From positions 3,286,001 through 3,350,000 of the forward strand of contig NZ_CP013106.1 of assembly GCF_001431725.1 (NCBI RefSeq): a stretch of 64,000 nucleotides of DNA, given 5' to 3'. The DNA is from Halomonas huangheensis (GTDB lineage Bacteria > Pseudomonadota > Gammaproteobacteria > Pseudomonadales > Halomonadaceae). Positions 25,499 through 34,326 of the stretch are shown one piece after another. Numbering within the stretch: the stretch's first letter is position 1; each line of letters starts with the position of its first letter. The notes beneath the pieces were generated by a model, which was not told the origin of the DNA, made no database searches, and saw only the letters and a program-made list of their open reading frames with translations. The position numbers were made by a program, and so were the translations under genes.

Positions 25499-25728
25499 CA
25501 ACGCAGAATAATGACGGGTAGATCGGCCTGAAATGGTGGTCCATGGGGCCACCATTGACTTCCTCATGCCATTACCGAGACAGGCATGACAATGGAAGGC
25601 AAGCTGCGACGCAATCGGATTCTTCATCTCTCATGGTGTTCCCCGATGGAATGAGAGACATGCAAACCAGCAAAGTCAGCATTCCCTGGAGGCCCTGGAA
25701 ACAAGGCGACATGGACTTTCATGGCAGT

Positions 25729-25738
25729 TTGTATACAA
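25729..25738. promoter_or_regulatory. Palindromic GntR-type operator before the regulator gene
   Basis: TTGTATACAA is a perfect palindrome lying 34 nt before the GntR start and inside an ATTGTATACAAA context on the minus strand. It shares ATTGTATA with the sites at 23448 and 26640. TACAAT within it could be the -10 of the regulator promoter, which suggests autoregulation. Confidence 0.6.
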
Positions 25739-25772
25739 TGTGCAAAAATACTTGCCTGAAGGAATCCGGGTC

Positions 25773-26438
25773 ATGGCCACCTACAAGACACGGGCACAAT
25801 TTGTCGCCGACGACTTGCGTAGACGTATTCTTGGCGGCGAGTTTCAGGGCGGCACGCAGCTTCGCCAGGATGCCCTGGCCAATGACTATGATGTCAGCCG
25901 GATCCCTGTTCGCGAAGCCCTACTGACCCTTGAGTCCGAAGGGCTGGTGGAATTTCACCCGCACCGCGGTGCGTTCACTACTGAACTTTCCGTGCTCAAG
26001 ATTCGCGAGCTGTTCGAGCTACGTATTCTGCTCGAGACTCACATCCTCCGGCATTCCATCCCCCGCCTGACCGATACGGATCTGAAAAAGGCCGAAGACA
26101 TTCTCAAGAAGTACGATGAAGCTCTGGACTCCGGAGGTGAAATCGACAACTGGAGTGAGTACAACTTCGCCTTTCATCATGCGCTCTATGCTCCTGCCGA
26201 GCTGCCCGAGACGCTTGCCATCATCAGTCAGTTGAACACCAAGTCCGACCGCTATATCCGTATGCAGCTGCTCTATACCCAGGAAATAGAGAAAGCGGAA
26301 AAGGAACACCACGGACTTCTCGAACTCGCTCGCAAAGGCGATGTCGACCAAGCCTGTGCATTGCTGAAGACTCACGTTCAGGAAGCCTGCGAAGGTATCG
26401 TTGCGGTTCTGGATGAACGCGCGACGATGACAGAGTAG
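25773..26438 (+). CDS. GntR-family regulator, FCD subfamily, of the hydroxyproline cluster
   Basis: 221 residues. The N-terminal winged helix includes RQDALANDYDVSRIPVREAL and LESEGLVEFHPHRGAFT, the standard GntR signature. The C-terminal FCD domain is all helical with the usual metal/ligand residues: Asn-x-x-Phe-His (NFAFHHAL), EHHGLLE and LLKTHVQEA. The ATG at 25773 has AAGGA 9 nt upstream. It sits in the middle of the catabolic genes, preceded by a palindromic site that resembles the sequences overlapping the promoters at 23.4 and 26.6 kb. It is most likely a repressor released by hydroxyproline or an intermediate; effector unknown. Confidence 0.88.
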   Translation: MATYKTRAQFVADDLRRRILGGEFQGGTQLRQDALANDYDVSRIPVREALLTLESEGLVEFHPHRGAFTTELSVLKIRELFELRILLETHILRHSIPRLTDTDLKKAEDILKKYDEALDSGGEIDNWSEYNFAFHHALYAPAELPETLAIISQLNTKSDRYIRMQLLYTQEIEKAEKEHHGLLELARKGDVDQACALLKTHVQEACEGIVAVLDERATMTE

Positions 26439-26570
26439 CGCCCGCTGGAGCAAGGCTCTCCCCTTCTCCAGCCTCATCTCTTCGAGGCATGACCAGCCCA
26501 TCTCGACAGCGGATCTCTTCGTTCTCCCCTCTTCCTTCTACCCTCGGTCTGTACCCCACCTACCTCCAAC

Positions 26571-26600
26571 TTTGGTTGATTTCCATTTGGTTGATATTCA
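26571..26600. repeat. Tandem duplication, 15-nt unit x2
   Basis: TTTGGTTGATTTCCA followed by TTTGGTTGATATTCA, directly upstream of the -35 box of the dehydrogenase promoter. Confidence 0.7.
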
Positions 26601-26602
26601 TA

Positions 26603-26640
26603 TTGATCCCATCATTGGTGTATCTTATATTTTATACAAT
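26603..26640 (+). promoter_or_regulatory. Promoter with overlapping GntR-type operator, D-amino-acid dehydrogenase gene
   Basis: TTGATC (26603-26608), 17-nt spacer, TATATT (26626-26631). The 16-mer TTATATTTTATACAAT (26625-26640) is the exact reverse complement of the operator at 23448-23463 and covers the -10 box. The start codon of the dehydrogenase follows 26 nt later. Confidence 0.7.
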
Positions 26641-26666
26641 CGACAAAACGACACCAAGGAATCAAC

Positions 26667-27962
26667 ATGCAAGTGCCTTCCTCGTCAGCCAGCGACGCTG
26701 GTACTGATGCCGATATCGCCATCATTGGCGCTGGTGTGGTGGGTGTTGCATGCGCCCTGATGCTCAGCCGACAGGGCTGGCGAGTGTTGGTTCTCGACCG
26801 CGAAGCTCCCGGCATGGGCGCGTCCTGGGGCAATGCCGGCCACATGGCGACGGAACAGGTCTTCCCGATTGCCGATGCGTCGATACTCAAGCGCCTTCCC
26901 GGGATGCTGATGGACCCAATGGGTCCTCTGCGCCTGGACTGGCGCTACTTTCCCAAGGCTCTCCCCTGGCTTTCACGCCTGCTCTGGAATCTGCGCAAGA
27001 ACCCATGGCAGAACACCGTCGCAGGCATCCGCGCGCTCAATCAAGCAAGCCTGAGCGCCTGGCAGGAGCTTCTGGCATCCATAGGGCATTCTCATCTTCT
27101 CAAGAAGGAAGGTTCCCTGCTGGTCCACGAACGCTCCGATACCCGCCACGACCTTGATGTGCTCCGGGCACGAATGCTCGAGCAGCAGGTCAGTGTGGAA
27201 CGGTGGCAAGGCGATGCCATTCGTCATACCGCTCCCCAGCTCTCTGAACGTATCAAGGGCGGGCTGTTCTTCCCGGAAACGGCACATGTGGTGAACCCCT
27301 GGCAAGTCGTCAACGCAATGGTCGACGCCGCCCGCCACAACGGAGTCCAGTTCACAACAAGTGAAGTGCTGACAGGACAGGTCGACGATCAGGGTGTTTG
27401 CCTTCAGACCTCTGAGTCAGGACAGATCCGAGCGCGGAAGGTGTTGGTAGCCTGTGGCGCCCACTCTGCACCTCTCACCACCGCATTGGCCGGTATTCGC
27501 GTTCCTCTGGACACGGAGCGCGGCTATCACCTGATGCTCCCGGGTGAACAGCACCGCTTGCCGATAGCCGTTACCTCTCTGGAACGGCGCTTCATCATGA
27601 CGCCCATGGATGAAGGTCTGCGCCTGGCAGGGACCGTCGAGTTCGCAGGCCTAAAACAGCCTCCCAATATGCAACGCGCATGGCAGTTACATCGCCTCAG
27701 TCAGGGGCTGTTCAAGACAGATCTGGACGCCAGTTCAGCGACTGTCTGGATGGGCTTTCGTCCATCGCTGCCTGACTCGCTGCCGATCATCGATTCGGTC
27801 AAGAACGGCAAGGTACTGCTGGCATTCGGTCACCACCACCTTGGTCTGACACAGGCAGCGGTGACCGCCGAGATCATTACCCACCTGGCAACCTACGGAG
27901 ATAGTCCAGCAGCTTCATCGCTCCCCGACCTGCAGCCCTACAAGGCAAGCCGCTTTTCCTGA
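26667..27962 (+). CDS. FAD-dependent D-amino-acid dehydrogenase, probably cis-4-hydroxy-D-proline dehydrogenase
   Basis: 431 residues of the DadA/DAO family. The FAD-binding motif is DIAIIGAGVVGVACALMLSR near residue 12, followed by the acidic VLVLDRE strand end and WGNAGHM. The C-terminal part contains WMGFRPSLPDSLPIID and the GHHHLGLTQAA ATP/FAD segment typical of DadA-like proteins. In this cluster it should oxidise cis-4-hydroxy-D-proline to 1-pyrroline-4-hydroxy-2-carboxylate. AAGGA lies 6 nt before the ATG. It has its own promoter with the shared operator. Confidence 0.88.
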   Translation: MQVPSSSASDAGTDADIAIIGAGVVGVACALMLSRQGWRVLVLDREAPGMGASWGNAGHMATEQVFPIADASILKRLPGMLMDPMGPLRLDWRYFPKALPWLSRLLWNLRKNPWQNTVAGIRALNQASLSAWQELLASIGHSHLLKKEGSLLVHERSDTRHDLDVLRARMLEQQVSVERWQGDAIRHTAPQLSERIKGGLFFPETAHVVNPWQVVNAMVDAARHNGVQFTTSEVLTGQVDDQGVCLQTSESGQIRARKVLVACGAHSAPLTTALAGIRVPLDTERGYHLMLPGEQHRLPIAVTSLERRFIMTPMDEGLRLAGTVEFAGLKQPPNMQRAWQLHRLSQGLFKTDLDASSATVWMGFRPSLPDSLPIIDSVKNGKVLLAFGHHHLGLTQAAVTAEIITHLATYGDSPAASSLPDLQPYKASRFS

Positions 27963-28002
27963 CCCCGAACCCTATTCGGACAACAATTCCAAAGGAGAGA
28001 TC

Positions 28003-29445
28003 ATGTCACCATCCACCGGTTCCCCAAGACTACCGACCATGGCAGAAGTTGTGGCGATAATGATTGGCTTCATCGCCATCATGTTTGTCAGCATCAATGT
28101 CCTTCAACTTCCCATCCAACTGGCACTCTTCGCCTCATGGTTCCTTGTGATGGCGCTAGGCCTGCGTCTGAAGATGTCCTACGAGAGCATGCAGAAAGGG
28201 CTGATCGATGGAATCCACAATGGCATGGAAGCGGTACTCGTCCTGACCACGGTCGGTGCGCTGATCGGAACCTGGATTGCCGGCGGGGTCGTTCCCAGCA
28301 TCATCTACTATGGCCTGACGGTCATGAATCCACAGATATTCCTGTTTGCCGCCTTTGTGATCTGTGCCCTCACTTCTCTTTCAACAGGCACCTCCTTTGG
28401 TACTGCGGGAACCGCGGGGGTTGCCATGATGGGAATTGGTCATAGTTTCGGCATCCCACTCCCCCTTGTTGCAGGCGCAGTGATTTCCGGCGCCTATGTC
28501 GGCGACAAGATGTCTCCCCTGTCGGATACCACCGTGATGACCGCCTCGCTCTGCAAGGTCAATCTGGTAGACCATATACGTTCAATGATGTGGGTCAGTG
28601 CCCCGGCAATTCTCATCGCCTCGATTCTCTTTCTCGTGGCCGGCTTCTTCTACATCAGCGACAGTGTTGATACCTCCCGCACCGTTATCGCCATGGAGGC
28701 GCTGCAGAGTCACTTCACCATCACTCCGTGGCTGCTTCTCCCCGCGGTGGTTGTCATCTTCCTGCTGACTCGGCGTTACCCCGCGATACCGGTGATCACC
28801 TTTGGCGCCCTGCTGGGAAGTCTCTGTGCATGGTGGGTTCAGGGCGTTGATGCGATCGAATCCATCAATATTGCCTATGTCGGCAATGCCATGCAGTCCG
28901 ATGTCGAGTTTCTCAATACGCTACTCAACCGTGGCGGCATCGAATCCATGCTGGGTGTAGTGGCCCTGATTCTCTTTGCTCTTGGCCTTGGCGGTTTGAT
29001 GAAACAGGTGGGAATTCTGCAAGCGATCAGTAACGGCTTTCTGCGTTGGGCCAACAACCCCGGGCGTCTGACAGTGTCCACCATGCTGGGGGGCTTCTTC
29101 GGCAATTTCTTCGGTGGCGCCGCTTACGTTTCACTGATCACCGCCAGCACCATTACAGAAAAGAACTATGACGATCAGGGCGTCGACCGTCGAGTTCTGT
29201 CCCGCAACGCCGAAGCCGGAGGCACGATTACAACGCCCATGGTGCCGTGGACGGATGGCGGCGTGTTCATGGCCACGACTCTTGGTGTATCAACTCTCAC
29301 CTACCTGCCCTTTCTCTGGTACCACATGCTGGTAATCGCCATATCCATCTTCTATGGATACGCCAATATCGCCATCTGGAGAGTGAAGTCGCAGGCAGAT
29401 AACACTCAGAACACCTCAGTCCAGAGTCACGTTCAAGCCTCGTGA
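28003..29445 (+). CDS. NhaC-family Na+-coupled transporter in the hydroxyproline cluster
   Basis: 480 residues, about 11-12 membrane helices, of the NhaC family (Na+/H+ antiporters and the malate/lactate antiporter MleN). The central signature SLSTGTSFGTAGTAGVAMMG and AGAVISGAYVGDKMSPLSDT is intact, as are a second FFGNFFGGAAYVSLITAS repeat and TPMVPWTDGG. AAAGGAG precedes the ATG; only 40 nt separate it from the dehydrogenase stop, so they share a transcript. Position suggests that it imports hydroxyproline or exports a product in exchange for Na+ or H+; general sodium homeostasis is the alternative. Confidence 0.85.
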   Translation: MSPSTGSPRLPTMAEVVAIMIGFIAIMFVSINVLQLPIQLALFASWFLVMALGLRLKMSYESMQKGLIDGIHNGMEAVLVLTTVGALIGTWIAGGVVPSIIYYGLTVMNPQIFLFAAFVICALTSLSTGTSFGTAGTAGVAMMGIGHSFGIPLPLVAGAVISGAYVGDKMSPLSDTTVMTASLCKVNLVDHIRSMMWVSAPAILIASILFLVAGFFYISDSVDTSRTVIAMEALQSHFTITPWLLLPAVVVIFLLTRRYPAIPVITFGALLGSLCAWWVQGVDAIESINIAYVGNAMQSDVEFLNTLLNRGGIESMLGVVALILFALGLGGLMKQVGILQAISNGFLRWANNPGRLTVSTMLGGFFGNFFGGAAYVSLITASTITEKNYDDQGVDRRVLSRNAEAGGTITTPMVPWTDGGVFMATTLGVSTLTYLPFLWYHMLVIAISIFYGYANIAIWRVKSQADNTQNTSVQSHVQAS

Positions 29446-29465
29446 TGGCCAACCTTGCGTACTGA

Positions 29466-29500
29466 TGAACGATGCCCCGCCATATGCGGGGCATCGTTCA
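29466..29500. terminator. Perfect 15-bp hairpin between convergent operons
   Basis: TGAACGATGCCCCGC (29466-29480), loop CATAT, GCGGGGCATCGTTCA (29486-29500). It lies 20 nt after the NhaC stop and faces the end of the secretion operon from the other side. It lacks a T-tract but is the only structure able to separate the two convergent units. Confidence 0.65.
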
Positions 29501-29528
29501 TCCATCAGCGTCCAACCAACGACAGCTC

Positions 29529-29582
29529 TCCTTGCAACAACACCTATCCTTGCGACAAAAACCATCCTTGCAACAACACCTA
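29529..29582. repeat. Tandem repeat, 18-nt unit x3
   Basis: TCCTTGCAACAACACCTA, TCCTTGCGACAAAAACCA, TCCTTGCAACAACACCTA, followed by a decayed fourth unit TCCTCCCAACACC. The outer two copies are identical and the middle one has diverged. Confidence 0.8.
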
Positions 29583-29603
29583 TCCTCCCAACACCGCCTC
29601 TCT

Positions 29604-30803
29604 TCAATACAGCTTGGCTTTTACCAGCGGCTTCAGTAGATAGCTGAGCAGAGTGCGCTTTCCTGTTTGAATATCCACCTGAGCCACCATACCCGGGCGA
29701 ATATCCAGTCGGTTACCGTGTCTTTCCAGGTGCGCTTCTTCAGTGCGTATCAAGACTTCGTAGTATGACTTCTTGCCCTGCGGGGTTTCCTCTTCAATGG
29801 TATCGGCACTGATCTGTTCAACAGTGCCGGCCAAATCCCCATATATGGTGTAGTCATAGGCGGTGATCTTGACACTGGCCGGCATACCGGGAGCGATAAA
29901 AGCGACGTCTTCAGGACGAATCCGCGTCTCTATCAACAGTTGGTCCTCCAGCGGCGTGATTTCCATGATCGGCTCACCAGGCTGGATGACACCTCCCCTG
30001 GTATTGATCATCACCTCATTGACGCGTCCATTGACGGGAGAGTGAATCTCGGTGCGCTGTAGCTGATCGCTCCTCTGCAGCAACGTCTGCTCCAGAGTGG
30101 AAAGTTCAGCCTGTTTGGCAGCCAGCTCGGAGTAGGCATCCTGCACATAGGTATTGCGCATTTCCGCCAGCTTGCCGACCAGAGAGGCCACACTCTGCTG
30201 AAGCTTGAGCAGCTCCATCTCACTGACGGAGCGCCTCTGCACCAATGGCTCGAGAATATTGATCTGGCGTTGAGTGACCGCAATTTCATTCTGGATCGAA
30301 TCCTCGGCCTCGAGCAGACGATTGCGGCGCGCTGCAAACAATGAGCGTCCAGAGCGTGCCAATTCCCCCTCAGGATCAACACTTTCCGGGAACTCGACCT
30401 TCTCCTTCTCGAGCACTTCCGCTTCCAGCCTCGCGATTGCTGCCCGCAATACCAGAATCTGGCTAAGCGTCTCACTCCAGGCACTGCGGAAACGCGTATC
30501 GTCGAGACGCAACAACGGCTGCCCGGCAATCACTTCCTCGCCGCGCTTTACCAACAGTTGCTGGAGAATCCCACCCTCGAGACTCTGAATGGTCTGCATG
30601 CGAGACAATGGCACGACTTTGCCATCCCCCCGTGTCACCTCATCAATCGTGGCCCAGGAAGACCATGCAATGAAGCCGAGAATAATGAGTACGCACAACC
30701 ACAGCACCGGATGGGACAAGCGATGTGGCCGCGCTGTTGATCGCAACTGCTCAAGGGCCTGCTTTTCAGTTGCCAGGCGTTGCGGTATGGCCTGCATCGA
30801 CAT
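29604..30803 (-). CDS. Type I secretion membrane fusion protein (HlyD/LapC-like)
   Basis: 399 residues. A cytoplasmic N-terminus of about 28 residues is followed by one membrane helix (VLWLCVLIILGFIAWSSWATI), then the classic GDGKVVPLSRMQTIQSLEGGIL of HlyD adaptors (in part), a long coiled-coil hairpin (about 110-260), the second lipoyl half NGRVNEVMINTRGGVIQPGEPI and a beta-barrel C-terminus. It links the inner-membrane ABC transporter to the TolC-like channel. The ATG at 30803 has AAGGAG 6 nt upstream and overlaps the end of the transporter gene by 38 nt. Last gene of the adhesin-export operon. Confidence 0.93.
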   Translation of the reverse strand: MSMQAIPQRLATEKQALEQLRSTARPHRLSHPVLWLCVLIILGFIAWSSWATIDEVTRGDGKVVPLSRMQTIQSLEGGILQQLLVKRGEEVIAGQPLLRLDDTRFRSAWSETLSQILVLRAAIARLEAEVLEKEKVEFPESVDPEGELARSGRSLFAARRNRLLEAEDSIQNEIAVTQRQINILEPLVQRRSVSEMELLKLQQSVASLVGKLAEMRNTYVQDAYSELAAKQAELSTLEQTLLQRSDQLQRTEIHSPVNGRVNEVMINTRGGVIQPGEPIMEITPLEDQLLIETRIRPEDVAFIAPGMPASVKITAYDYTIYGDLAGTVEQISADTIEEETPQGKKSYYEVLIRTEEAHLERHGNRLDIRPGMVAQVDIQTGKRTLLSYLLKPLVKAKLY

Positions 30804-32976
30804 CGGAGACTCCTTCCTGCTGGTGATGTGCGGAATGACGATGATTCCTCGAACCGCTTGAAGCCGGAACTTCTACACGATTCCCACTGACAACGGAGTT
30901 CAATGGGCCATCCATGACACATTTTCCGTCCTGTAGCACAACGGCTCTTGTCACCAGCGACAACAACGATTTCTTGTGGGTGGATACCACCAGTGTGCGT
31001 CCCTTCAACCAGGACTCGAGAAAGCCAATGACATGCTGTTCATTGGTCTGATCGTAGGCAGACGTAGGTTCATCCATCAGTACGATACGCGGGTCCTGAA
31101 GGATGACTCGTGCAAGCCCTACCGCCTGACGCTGCCCTCCGGAGAGACTGCCGTTACCGGCAATCGGCATATCCAGTCCCAGCGGATGACGGCGCACAAA
31201 CCTGGCAAGACCAACGCCTTTCAAGGCTTCGAGCAAAGCCTCATCATCATGCGCTCCACCATCCAGTGTGAGGTTGTCTCTCAACGTGCCGTGAAACAGC
31301 GCGATATCTTGAGGCAGGTAGCCGATAGCACGACGCCGGTCGACAGGATCTATCTGCCCCAGACGCACGTCATCGAGCATCAGGTCACCGGCATCAGGGT
31401 CCACCAGCCCCGCCATCAAGCGCAGCAACGATGACTTGCCTGAACCATTGCCCCCCAACAACGCAACCCGTTCGCCGGCTTCTACCTTCAGGTAGGCCAA
31501 CGCCAGGGCAGCAGGAGCATCCTCCTGATAGGTCAGCGCGACATTCTCCAGCAGATAGTCGCCCTTGAGGCGTGACTTGCGGACAAACTGGCGACCCGGT
31601 GGCCGCTCCACCGGAGCCTCCATCATGCTGTCCAGCCCTTCCATCGCCACCTTGACGTGTTGCCAGCGAGCCAGCAGATTGGCCACCTGCGTCATCGGCG
31701 CAACGGTGCGCGAAGTGAGAATGGTACAGGCGATCAATGCCCCCACGGTCAACTCACCGGCAGAGATAAGGTAAACACCAACGATCACCACGCCGACATA
31801 GGCCAGTTGCTGTACTGCCGCTGCCGCAAAAGAGAGGCGCGCCGATAGACTGCGCTGCTTCATGCCAGCATCTGCCAGATCTCCGGATAGATCCTCCCAG
31901 AGCTTGAGATGACGGCCTTCGGCGTGAGTCGCCTTGACGGTTTCCAGATGCTCGATGGTTTCCAGCAGTACGCCCTGACGAACCGCGCCTTCACGCAGGT
32001 TCTGCCGAGATAATCGGGCCAGCCGACCCTGGGCCAACAGGCCCGGCACCACCATCAACACGATGGCGGCGATCGGAACCCAGACCATGGAGCCGCCAAT
32101 CATGAAGATGACGCCGAGGAACAGCAGTACAAAGGGAATATCGCTGATCGCCCCCACAGTGGCAGACGTCAGGAACTCACGCACCGACTCGAACTCGCGA
32201 ATCTGACTGCTGAAGGCCCCGGTCGAGCCTGGTTTTGCCGTCAACCGCAGTTGCATCAGCTGAGAGAACAGTCGCGATGACAGCTCGAGGTCAAGTGCCT
32301 TCCCCGTGGCGTCCAATAGGTGCGCTCGCAAACTACGCAACAGGAACTCCATCAGTACCGCCAGCGCCACACCACTGGCCAGAATCCACAACGTGGAAAA
32401 GGCCTCGTTGGGCACCACACGGTCATAGACCTGCATGGCAAATATTGCCGTGGTGATGGCCAGCATATTGGCCATCAATGCCGCCACCCCAACTTCCGCA
32501 TAAACCCCGCGGCGCTCCTTGAGAGGTGTCTTGAGCCAGTGGCCCTTCACTTCCCGAGCAAAACTGCCGGCACGCTCATCGGGTTTGAATTGTGGTCGAG
32601 CGACGATTACCGCCCCGGTGTGCATCCGCTCGATGTCGGCCAGGGACCAGTTTTCACAGCCGCCAGCGCTTTCCGGCGTCAGTACTGTAAACTGGTCGTC
32701 CTCTCGCGAGGCAACAACGACCCAGCGATCATCATTGAACTCTATCAGCACCGGAAACAGTGCCTCGCTCAAGGTTGCCAGTCGACTATCGAGTACACGC
32801 GCCTTCATCCCGACGCGTGCCATCGCCCTTGAAGCATGCGACAGAGGCAGGCGCCCCTGCTCTAGCGGCAGGCCATCACCGAGCTCTGCCACGCTACTGC
32901 TGTGTTCCTGATGCTCACACAGCAGCACCAACCCCTCACGCAGAGGGTCCTTGTCCGCCATATCTGGCTTATCCAT
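30766..32976 (-). CDS. Type I secretion ABC transporter (LapB/HlyB-like)
   Basis: 736 residues in the order of LapB/HlyB transporters: an N-terminal C39-like domain (about 1-135) in which the peptidase motif is degraded, a six-helix membrane domain (about 160-440) and an ATPase domain with Walker A LLGGNGSGKSSL near residue 510, Q-loop YLPQDIALFHGT, signature LSGGQRQAVGLAR and Walker B IVLMDEPTSAYD. It energises one-step export of the adhesin. The ATG at 32976 has GGAGG 5 nt upstream and overlaps the end of the tolC-like gene by 8 nt. The inactive C39-like domain is usual for adhesin and RTX exporters, which bind but do not cut the substrate. Confidence 0.93.
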   Translation of the reverse strand: MDKPDMADKDPLREGLVLLCEHQEHSSSVAELGDGLPLEQGRLPLSHASRAMARVGMKARVLDSRLATLSEALFPVLIEFNDDRWVVVASREDDQFTVLTPESAGGCENWSLADIERMHTGAVIVARPQFKPDERAGSFAREVKGHWLKTPLKERRGVYAEVGVAALMANMLAITTAIFAMQVYDRVVPNEAFSTLWILASGVALAVLMEFLLRSLRAHLLDATGKALDLELSSRLFSQLMQLRLTAKPGSTGAFSSQIREFESVREFLTSATVGAISDIPFVLLFLGVIFMIGGSMVWVPIAAIVLMVVPGLLAQGRLARLSRQNLREGAVRQGVLLETIEHLETVKATHAEGRHLKLWEDLSGDLADAGMKQRSLSARLSFAAAAVQQLAYVGVVIVGVYLISAGELTVGALIACTILTSRTVAPMTQVANLLARWQHVKVAMEGLDSMMEAPVERPPGRQFVRKSRLKGDYLLENVALTYQEDAPAALALAYLKVEAGERVALLGGNGSGKSSLLRLMAGLVDPDAGDLMLDDVRLGQIDPVDRRRAIGYLPQDIALFHGTLRDNLTLDGGAHDDEALLEALKGVGLARFVRRHPLGLDMPIAGNGSLSGGQRQAVGLARVILQDPRIVLMDEPTSAYDQTNEQHVIGFLESWLKGRTLVVSTHKKSLLSLVTRAVVLQDGKCVMDGPLNSVVSGNRVEVPASSGSRNHRHSAHHQQEGVSDVDAGHTATPGN

Positions 32977-34282
32977 TGACGCCTCCTGCCACCATCCGTG
33001 TTATTCCCGGCATCACGGCATCAAGCATGCCCAGCTGCGAAGCAGCACGATATTGCAGTCGATACTGTTGAATCTTCAGATCCACCAACTGACGAGCCGC
33101 TTCGAAATGCTCACGTTCGATGCTGAGCAGATCAGCAATATCACGTAACCCAGCATTGAACTGCTCGTGGTAGGTAGAGATCACATTCTCGGCGCTCAGC
33201 ACCTGTTGCCGCAGACCCTGCTGACGCATGGCTGTCACCTCGCGCTGGTCCAGTAAGCCCGACAAGCTGCGCTCGATATCCATCAAGGTTGCTCGATGCG
33301 AATACCGGGAAGCCTCCATGCGCTGTCCGGCAGCCTCGGTCCGACGCCAGTTGGAAAGCCCCTGAATAGGCTCCATGCTGATGCGCAGGGCAATGACCTG
33401 GTCATCTTCGACTCGTCCACCGATTTCGCGGCGCAACAACGAGCCTTCCAGATTCAACTGTGGCTTCAGCGCGGCACGTGATTCATCCAGGCGCGCCTGT
33501 GCTGCCTCTATACCCGCCTCGGTCTTGTCGAGTGCCGGCGCATCAGCAATGGCATCACTCATTGCCTGTGGGGATTCCAGTGTCGCCAGCAGGTCGCTTC
33601 CCGGAACGGGTTCCTGAGTCGTCAATAATTCCTGCTCCAACAACACCGACAACTGACGCTGCGCCTCACGCAAGCTGCCTCGCTCGACCGACAGTTGCTC
33701 CCGGGCCCGTGCCAGATCGAGGTTGGCCCGTTCGCTTTCACTACGATCGCTATACCCCCCCATATCTCGATCGCGGGTCATGGTGGCCAATTCATTCAGG
33801 CGTTGCAGGTAATCCTCAACCACTGCGACACGCTGTTGCGCAGCGATAACGTCCAGATACAGTTCGATGATATCGAGCGCAACTTCGTCACTGGTCACCT
33901 TGAGCGTGGCCAGGCTTTGTTGATGTTCGGCCGATGCGGTACTCACCTGAGAGGCAATACGCCCCCAGTCGTACAACACCTGGGTGGCGGTAACGTCATA
34001 ACCGATTTCACCGAATATCTGGTTCTCGGGGCCTGCCGACATACTGACCGATGGCCAGTAGCTATCCTTGGCAATATCCACCTCGGTTTCCACGCTACGA
34101 GCGTCTGCCTCTGCCGCCATTATCTCGGGGTTGACGGCCAGCCCCTGGCTGACCGCCTCCAACAATGTCATGGCTTGCAAGCTACCGGGCAGCAGTCCCA
34201 GCGCGACCACCAATGCGCTGGTCAACCCGCGGGGCCTATTGCTCCTGTATAATTCAGAGTTCCGGAAGCGGAACGAGGGCAC
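32969..34282 (-). CDS. TolC-family outer membrane channel of the adhesin exporter (LapE-like)
   Basis: 437 residues. The signal peptide (LTSALVVALGLLPGSLQA) is followed by TLLEAVSQGLAVNPEIMAAEADA and the two long helical repeats of TolC-type proteins, with the typical TATQVLYDWGRI strand and a second VISTYHEQFNAGLRDIADLL segment. It forms the outer-membrane channel for the adhesin. The start is GTG at 34282 with AAGGA 3 nt upstream; an in-frame TTG nearer the signal peptide is possible. GTG and ribosome binding site lie inside a stable hairpin (34277-34298). It is 44 nt downstream of the adhesin stop. Confidence 0.9.
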   Translation of the reverse strand: MPSFRFRNSELYRSNRPRGLTSALVVALGLLPGSLQAMTLLEAVSQGLAVNPEIMAAEADARSVETEVDIAKDSYWPSVSMSAGPENQIFGEIGYDVTATQVLYDWGRIASQVSTASAEHQQSLATLKVTSDEVALDIIELYLDVIAAQQRVAVVEDYLQRLNELATMTRDRDMGGYSDRSESERANLDLARAREQLSVERGSLREAQRQLSVLLEQELLTTQEPVPGSDLLATLESPQAMSDAIADAPALDKTEAGIEAAQARLDESRAALKPQLNLEGSLLRREIGGRVEDDQVIALRISMEPIQGLSNWRRTEAAGQRMEASRYSHRATLMDIERSLSGLLDQREVTAMRQQGLRQQVLSAENVISTYHEQFNAGLRDIADLLSIEREHFEAARQLVDLKIQQYRLQYRAASQLGMLDAVMPGITRMVAGGVNG

Positions 34283-34298
34283 GCGTCCTTGCGTGCCC
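34277..34298 (-). promoter_or_regulatory. Hairpin masking the start site of the tolC-like gene
   Basis: In the message, GGGCACGC pairs with GCGTGCCC around loop AAGGAC. The loop holds the ribosome binding site AAGGA and the stem holds the GTG start. A further CCGGAAG/CTTCCGG pair can enclose it. It sits in the 44-nt gap between the adhesin and tolC-like genes, so it could act as a translational throttle, a partial terminator or an mRNA-processing site. Confidence 0.6.
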
Positions 34299-34326
34299 AG
34301 AAATCCCCACTTCCGGTTCCCCGGAA

